64,000 bases of DNA from Pseudomonas bharatica CSV86. GTDB lineage: Bacteria > Pseudomonadota > Gammaproteobacteria > Pseudomonadales > Pseudomonadaceae. The stretch lies in NCBI RefSeq assembly GCF_000319305.2, contig NZ_AMWJ02000002.1:2370001-2434000 (forward strand). Direction: 5' to 3'. Position 1 is the stretch's first letter. Each line of letters opens with the position of its first letter. Below, piece after piece: positions 60,324 through 64,000 of this stretch. A program made the translations under genes and the position numbers. Below the pieces are notes generated by a model. It was not told the DNA's origin and did no database searches. It saw only the letters and a list, made by a program, of their open reading frames with translations.

Positions 60324-61613
60324 ATGACCGAACTTCCCGACAACATCCTTCACCTGCCGCAATACCAAGTACTGGGCTGCAAATCAACCGACGACGAAAT
60401 GCACTTCCAGGTGGACGTGCCCGATCCCATCGCCTGCGAGGAATGCGGCGTGCAGGGTGAGTTCGTACGGTTCGGCAAGCGTGACGTTCCCTATCGTGAT
60501 CTGCCCATCCACGGCAAGCGGGTCACTCTCTGGGTGGTCCGCCGCCGATACACCTGCCGGGCCTGCAAGACAACATTCAGGCCCCAGCTACCGGAGATGG
60601 TGGACGGATTCCGTATGACACTGCGGCTGCATGAGTACGTGGAGAAGGAATCCTTCAACCACCCCTACACCTTTGTGGCGGCACAGACCGGCCTGGACGA
60701 GAAGACGGTGCGCGACATCTTCAACGCCCGCGCCGAGTTCCTGGGGCGCTGGCACCGCTTCGAGACGCCCCGCATCCTGGGCATTGACGAGCTATACCTG
60801 AACAAGCGCTACCGCTGCATTCTGACCAACATTGAGGAGCGAACCCTGCTCGACCTGCTGGCCACCCGCCGCCAGGACGTGGTGACCAACTACCTGATGA
60901 AGCTGAAAGACCGGCAGAAGGTCGAGATCGTCAGCATGGACATGTGGAACCCCTACCGGGCAGCGGTCAAGGCTGTGCTGCCCCAGGCCCGTATCGTGGT
61001 CGATAAGTTCCATGTGGTGCGCATGGCCAACGATGCCCTAGAGAGAGTGCGCAAGGGCCTCAGAAAGGAGCTGAAACCGTCCCAGAGCCGGACTCTCAAG
61101 GGAGACCGGAAAATCCTGCTGAAACGCGCTCACGAAGTCTCAGACCGGGAGCGCCTCATCATGGAGACCTGGACAGGCGCGTTCCCGCAACTGCTGGCCG
61201 CCTACGAGCACAAGGAGCGCTTCTACGGCATCTGGGACGCCACCACACGGCTCCAGGCAGAAGCCGCCCTGGACGAGTGGATAGCCACCATCCCGAAGGG
61301 CCAAAAGGAAGTCTGGAGCGATCTGGTCAGGGCAGTGGGAAACTGGCGCGAAGAGACCATGACCTACTTCGAGACGGACATGCCCGTCACCAACGCTTAC
61401 ACGGAGTCCATCAACCGACTGGCCAAGGACAAGAACCGTGAAGGGCGCGGTTACTCCTTCGAGGTGATGCGGGCACGAATGCTCTACACCACGAAGCACA
61501 AGAAGAAGGCACCGACTGCGAAGGTCTCTCCTTTCTACAAGAAAACCATCGGTTACGGACTGCCGGACTTCGCAGAGGAACTCAACTACGGAGTCGATCT
61601 ATCAACCATCTGA
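60324..61613 (+). CDS. tnpA: ISL3-family transposase, copy 2
   Basis: This is identical to the 429-residue transposase at 47466-48755, with intact zinc-finger cysteines and DDE-type residues. It starts 21 bp after lspA, so it could be read from the metal-responsive promoter. Confidence 0.93.
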   Translation: MTELPDNILHLPQYQVLGCKSTDDEMHFQVDVPDPIACEECGVQGEFVRFGKRDVPYRDLPIHGKRVTLWVVRRRYTCRACKTTFRPQLPEMVDGFRMTLRLHEYVEKESFNHPYTFVAAQTGLDEKTVRDIFNARAEFLGRWHRFETPRILGIDELYLNKRYRCILTNIEERTLLDLLATRRQDVVTNYLMKLKDRQKVEIVSMDMWNPYRAAVKAVLPQARIVVDKFHVVRMANDALERVRKGLRKELKPSQSRTLKGDRKILLKRAHEVSDRERLIMETWTGAFPQLLAAYEHKERFYGIWDATTRLQAEAALDEWIATIPKGQKEVWSDLVRAVGNWREETMTYFETDMPVTNAYTESINRLAKDKNREGRGYSFEVMRARMLYTTKHKKKAPTAKVSPFYKKTIGYGLPDFAEELNYGVDLSTI

Positions 61614-61671
61614 GGGTGGTATCAGATTGATGGGGTGAAGGTGCCCCATCAACCATTAAATCCGTATACCC

Positions 61672-61679
61672 TTCATTTC
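61672..61679. repeat. Target-site duplication, right copy, of element 2
   Basis: TTCATTTC matches 58293-58300 exactly. The pyrE stop is at 61687, so the element ends 15 bp from pyrE. Confidence 0.92.
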
Positions 61680-61686
61680 TTCCGGC

Positions 61687-62328
61687 TCAGATGCCGTACT
61701 GCGCGCGGTAGGCTTCCACCGCTGGCAGGTGCTGCTTGAGCTGCGGGTCGTCGGCAAGGAACTCGAGGACCTGGGTCAGGGAAACGATGCTGACCACCGG
61801 AATGCCGAAGTCGCGCTCCACTTCCTGGATCGCCGACAACTCGCCATTGCCGCGCTCTTCGCGGTTCAGCGCGATCAGCACGCCGGCGGCACGGGCTTGC
61901 TGGGCCTTGATGATCTGCATGACTTCGCGGATCGCGGTGCCGGCAGTGATCACGTCGTCGATGATCAGCACGTCACCAGCCAGCGGCGCGCCAACCAGGC
62001 TGCCGCCTTCGCCGTGGTCCTTGGCTTCCTTGCGGTTGAAGCACCATGGCACGTCGAGCTGATGCTGCTCGGCGAGGGCGACTGCGGTGGCCGCCGCCAG
62101 GGGAATGCCCTTGTAGGCCGGGCCGAACAGCACGTCGAACGGGATCTTGCTGTCGACGATCGCCGCCGCGTAGCAACGACCGAGCTGGGCCAGGGCCGAA
62201 CCGCTGTTGAACAGGCCGGCATTGAAGAAATACGGGCTGGTACGGCCCGACTTGAGAGTGAACTCACCGAAGCGCAGAACCCCGCGATCGATGGCAAAAC
62301 GAATGAAGTCGCGCTGATACGGCTGCAT
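61687..62328 (-). CDS. pyrE: Orotate phosphoribosyltransferase
   Basis: The 213-residue enzyme has the PRPP-binding motif VLIIDDVITAGTAIREVMQI, FTLKSGRTSPYFFNAGLF at the N-terminus and LFGPAYKGIPLAAATAVALAEQH. It converts orotate and PRPP to OMP in pyrimidine synthesis. It is divergent from crc. IS copy 2 separates it from its former terminator. Confidence 0.95.
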   Translation of the reverse strand: MQPYQRDFIRFAIDRGVLRFGEFTLKSGRTSPYFFNAGLFNSGSALAQLGRCYAAAIVDSKIPFDVLFGPAYKGIPLAAATAVALAEQHQLDVPWCFNRKEAKDHGEGGSLVGAPLAGDVLIIDDVITAGTAIREVMQIIKAQQARAAGVLIALNREERGNGELSAIQEVERDFGIPVVSIVSLTQVLEFLADDPQLKQHLPAVEAYRAQYGI

Positions 62329-62408
62329 GAGGAGTCCCGGATACCACGGATTTAGCTAATTGAGTAGAGCTCGGGTATCATACACGCACGTGATTTTTGG
62401 GGCCATTT

Positions 62409-63188
62409 ATGCGGATCATCAGTGTGAACGTTAATGGCATTCAGGCTGCGGTCGAGCGTGGTTTGCTCAGCTGGCTGCAAGCCCAGAATGCCGACGTCAT
62501 CTGCCTTCAGGATACCCGCGCTTCGGCCTTTGAACTCGACGACCCGGCTTATCAGCTCGATGGCTACTTCCTTTATGCCTGCGACGCAGAAGTACCCGCC
62601 CAAGGCGGCGTGGCACTTTATTCGCGGTTGCAGCCCAAGGCAGTCATCAGTGGCCTGGGCTTCGAGACAGCCGACCGCTACGGACGTTACCTGCAGGCCG
62701 ATTTCGACAAAGTCAGTATTGCTACCTTGCTCCTGCCTTCCGGGCAGAACGGCGACGAAGACCTGAACCAGAAGTTCAAGTTGATGGACGACTTCGCCAA
62801 GTACCTGGACAAGCAGCGTCGCAAGCGCCGTGAATACATCTACTGCGGCTCGCTCTACGTGGCGCAGCAGAAGCTCGACATCAAGAACTGGCGCGACAGC
62901 CAGCAGTCGCCGGGCTTCCTTGCCCCCGAGCGTGCCTGGATGGACGAGATCGTCGGCAACATGGGTTATGTCGATGCCCTGCGCGAAGTCAGCCGCGAAG
63001 GCGACCAGTACAGCTGGTGGCCAGACAACGAGCAGGCCGAGATGCTCAACCTGGGCTATCGCTTCGACTACCAGTTGCTGACCCCGGGCCTGCGCCGCTT
63101 CGTGCGCAGTGCACGTCTGCCGCGCCAGCCGCGCTTCTCGCAGCACGCGCCGCTGATCGTCGACTACGACTGGACGCTGACGATCTGA
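62409..63188 (+). CDS. crc: Catabolite repression control protein
   Basis: The 259-residue protein is of the exonuclease/endonuclease/phosphatase fold: MRIISVNVNGIQAAVERGLLSWLQAQNADVICLQDTRA ... YIYCGSLYVAQQKLDIKNW ... RFSQHAPLIVDYDW. It is the Pseudomonas Crc protein, which acts with Hfq to repress translation of catabolic mRNAs and is thought to lack nuclease activity. ATG 62409 matches the known start. The position next to pyrE is conserved. Confidence 0.95.
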   Translation: MRIISVNVNGIQAAVERGLLSWLQAQNADVICLQDTRASAFELDDPAYQLDGYFLYACDAEVPAQGGVALYSRLQPKAVISGLGFETADRYGRYLQADFDKVSIATLLLPSGQNGDEDLNQKFKLMDDFAKYLDKQRRKRREYIYCGSLYVAQQKLDIKNWRDSQQSPGFLAPERAWMDEIVGNMGYVDALREVSREGDQYSWWPDNEQAEMLNLGYRFDYQLLTPGLRRFVRSARLPRQPRFSQHAPLIVDYDWTLTI

Positions 63189-63199
63189 TCGCCAGATGC

Positions 63200-63230
63200 A
63201 AAAAAGCCGACCTCATGGGTCGGCTTTTTT
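63200..63230. terminator. Bidirectional Rho-independent terminator between crc and rph
   Basis: AAAAAAGCCGACC-TCAT-GGGTCGGCTTTTTT has A and T runs on both sides, suitable for the convergent crc and rph genes. Confidence 0.92.
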
Positions 63231-63257
63231 GTGAGCCTGAACTCGGACCCTGTGGGA

Positions 63258-63980
63258 TCAATCGGCCAGCGCAGCCTTCTGCAGCTCGAACAGATCGGCC
63301 ATGCCTTTCTGCGCGATCGCCAGCATGGCGTTCAGCTCCTGCGGCTGGAACGGCGCGCCTTCGGCGGTGCCCTGGACCTCGATGAAGCCGCCCGAGCTGG
63401 TCATGACCACGTTCAGGTCGGTCTCGGCGGCGGAGTCTTCCAGGTAGTCCAGGTCGAGGACCGCTTCGCCCTGGTACATGCCCACCGACACGGCGGCGAT
63501 CATGTGCTTGAGCGGGTCGCCGCCCTTCAGGCCGCCACGCTTCTTGACCACGCGCAGGGCATCGACCAGGGCGACCATCGCACCGGTAATGGATGCGGTG
63601 CGGGTGCCGCCATCGGCCTGGATCACATCGCAATCGACATACAGGGTGATGTCGCCAAGCTTGCTCATGTCCAAGGCGGCACGCAGCGAGCGCCCGATCA
63701 GGCGCTGGATTTCAAGGGTCCGGCCGCCCTGCTTGCCACGGCTGGCCTCACGCTGGTTACGCTCGCCGGTCGAACGCGGCAGCATGCCGTACTCGGCGGT
63801 CAGCCAGCCCTGGCCCTGGCCTTTGAGGAAGCGCGGAACACCATTCTCGACGCTAACGGTGCAGACCACCTTGGTGTCGCCGAACTCGACCAGTACCGAC
63901 CCTTCGGCGTGCTTGGTGTAGTTGCGGGTGATGCGGATCGAGCGAAGCTGATCGGCGGCGCGACCACTTGGACGTTTCAT
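63258..63980 (-). CDS. rph: Ribonuclease PH
   Basis: The 240-residue enzyme MKRPSGRAADQLRSIRITRNYTKHAEGSVLVEFGDTKVVCTVSVE has the RNase PH phosphorolytic site in RSLRAALDMSKLGDITLYVDCDVIQADGGTRTASITGAMVALVDAL. It trims tRNA 3' ends. It is convergent with crc and complete within the window. Confidence 0.95.
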   Translation of the reverse strand: MKRPSGRAADQLRSIRITRNYTKHAEGSVLVEFGDTKVVCTVSVENGVPRFLKGQGQGWLTAEYGMLPRSTGERNQREASRGKQGGRTLEIQRLIGRSLRAALDMSKLGDITLYVDCDVIQADGGTRTASITGAMVALVDALRVVKKRGGLKGGDPLKHMIAAVSVGMYQGEAVLDLDYLEDSAAETDLNVVMTSSGGFIEVQGTAEGAPFQPQELNAMLAIAQKGMADLFELQKAALAD

Positions 63981-64000
63981 AGGGGATACCTGTACTGGGG

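Larger units (their letters stand above)
58301..61671 (+). mobile_element. ISL3-family element, ISPpu12-like, copy 2 (3371 bp)
   Basis: It has the same length, the same 24-bp imperfect terminal repeats and the same four genes as copy 1, but in the opposite orientation (transposase on the plus strand). It is flanked by the perfect 8-bp duplication TTCATTTC. All four encoded proteins are identical to copy 1, and stretches of DNA compared by eye match exactly. It sits a few bases beyond the hairpin of the argB/pyrE terminator. Confidence 0.95.

Noticed and set aside
47408..61671. The two IS copies forming one composite transposon carrying the housekeeping genes
   Set aside because: Each copy has its own different 8-bp duplication, and the enclosed genes are in the conserved Pseudomonas order, so these are two independent insertions.

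Overview
The window is a high-GC Pseudomonas chromosome segment, most likely from the P. fluorescens/P. putida complex. From about 24 kb onward the gene order (acetyl-CoA hydrolase family, cycB, PuuR-like, dadX, ridA, dadA, lrp-like, puuB-like, kauB-like, rpmG-rpmB, radC, coaBC, dut, algC, argB, pyrE, crc, rph) matches, as I remember it, the PA5300-PA5334 region of P. aeruginosa PAO1. Nine paired REP-type repeats in intergenic gaps also fit this group.

Layout. 0-1.5 kb: start of a TonB-dependent receptor, divergent from a LacI-type regulator, with a perfect palindromic operator between them. 1.6-4.3 kb: an AT-rich type VI secretion (T6SS) cassette made of Hcp, a DUF4225 candidate effector and four small, translationally coupled membrane proteins that look like paralogous immunity proteins. 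4.5-12.9 kb: choline transporter, serine acetyltransferase, D-cysteine desulfhydrase with a cystine ABC transporter, a CBS protein and small proteins. 13-18 kb: a five-gene MarR-FUSC-DUF1656-HlyD-OMF efflux operon. 18-24 kb: Sel1-like protein, WYL regulator and a sulfonate-type ABC/TauD operon. 24-36 kb: D-alanine catabolism, putrescine-type catabolism, MocR regulator and a phospholipase-D-like lipoprotein. 36.4-43.6 kb: a second T6SS module (VgrG, DUF4123 adaptor, VasX/BTH_I2691-like effector, DUF6708, PAAR). 43.7-64 kb: MFS permease, aldehyde dehydrogenase and the conserved rpmG-to-rph housekeeping block.

The housekeeping block carries two 3371-bp ISL3-family elements (ISPpu12-like: transposase, lspA, CDF metal exporter, MerR regulator) in opposite orientation. 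Their encoded proteins are identical. Each has 24-bp imperfect terminal repeats and its own perfect 8-bp target duplication, and each sits directly beside the Rho-independent terminator of a core operon (rpmBG and argB). They flank about 7.5 kb that includes rpmB, rpmG, coaBC, dut, algC and argB.

Five genes (membrane protein A, DUF4225, tcyL, the PLD-like lipoprotein and the VasX-like effector) are each interrupted by an apparent single-base loss in a short homopolymer run. Restoring one base gives normal family ends and, in two cases, restores GTGA stop/start coupling. I think homopolymer errors in the assembly are the likeliest cause, but real frameshifts or phase variation are not excluded.
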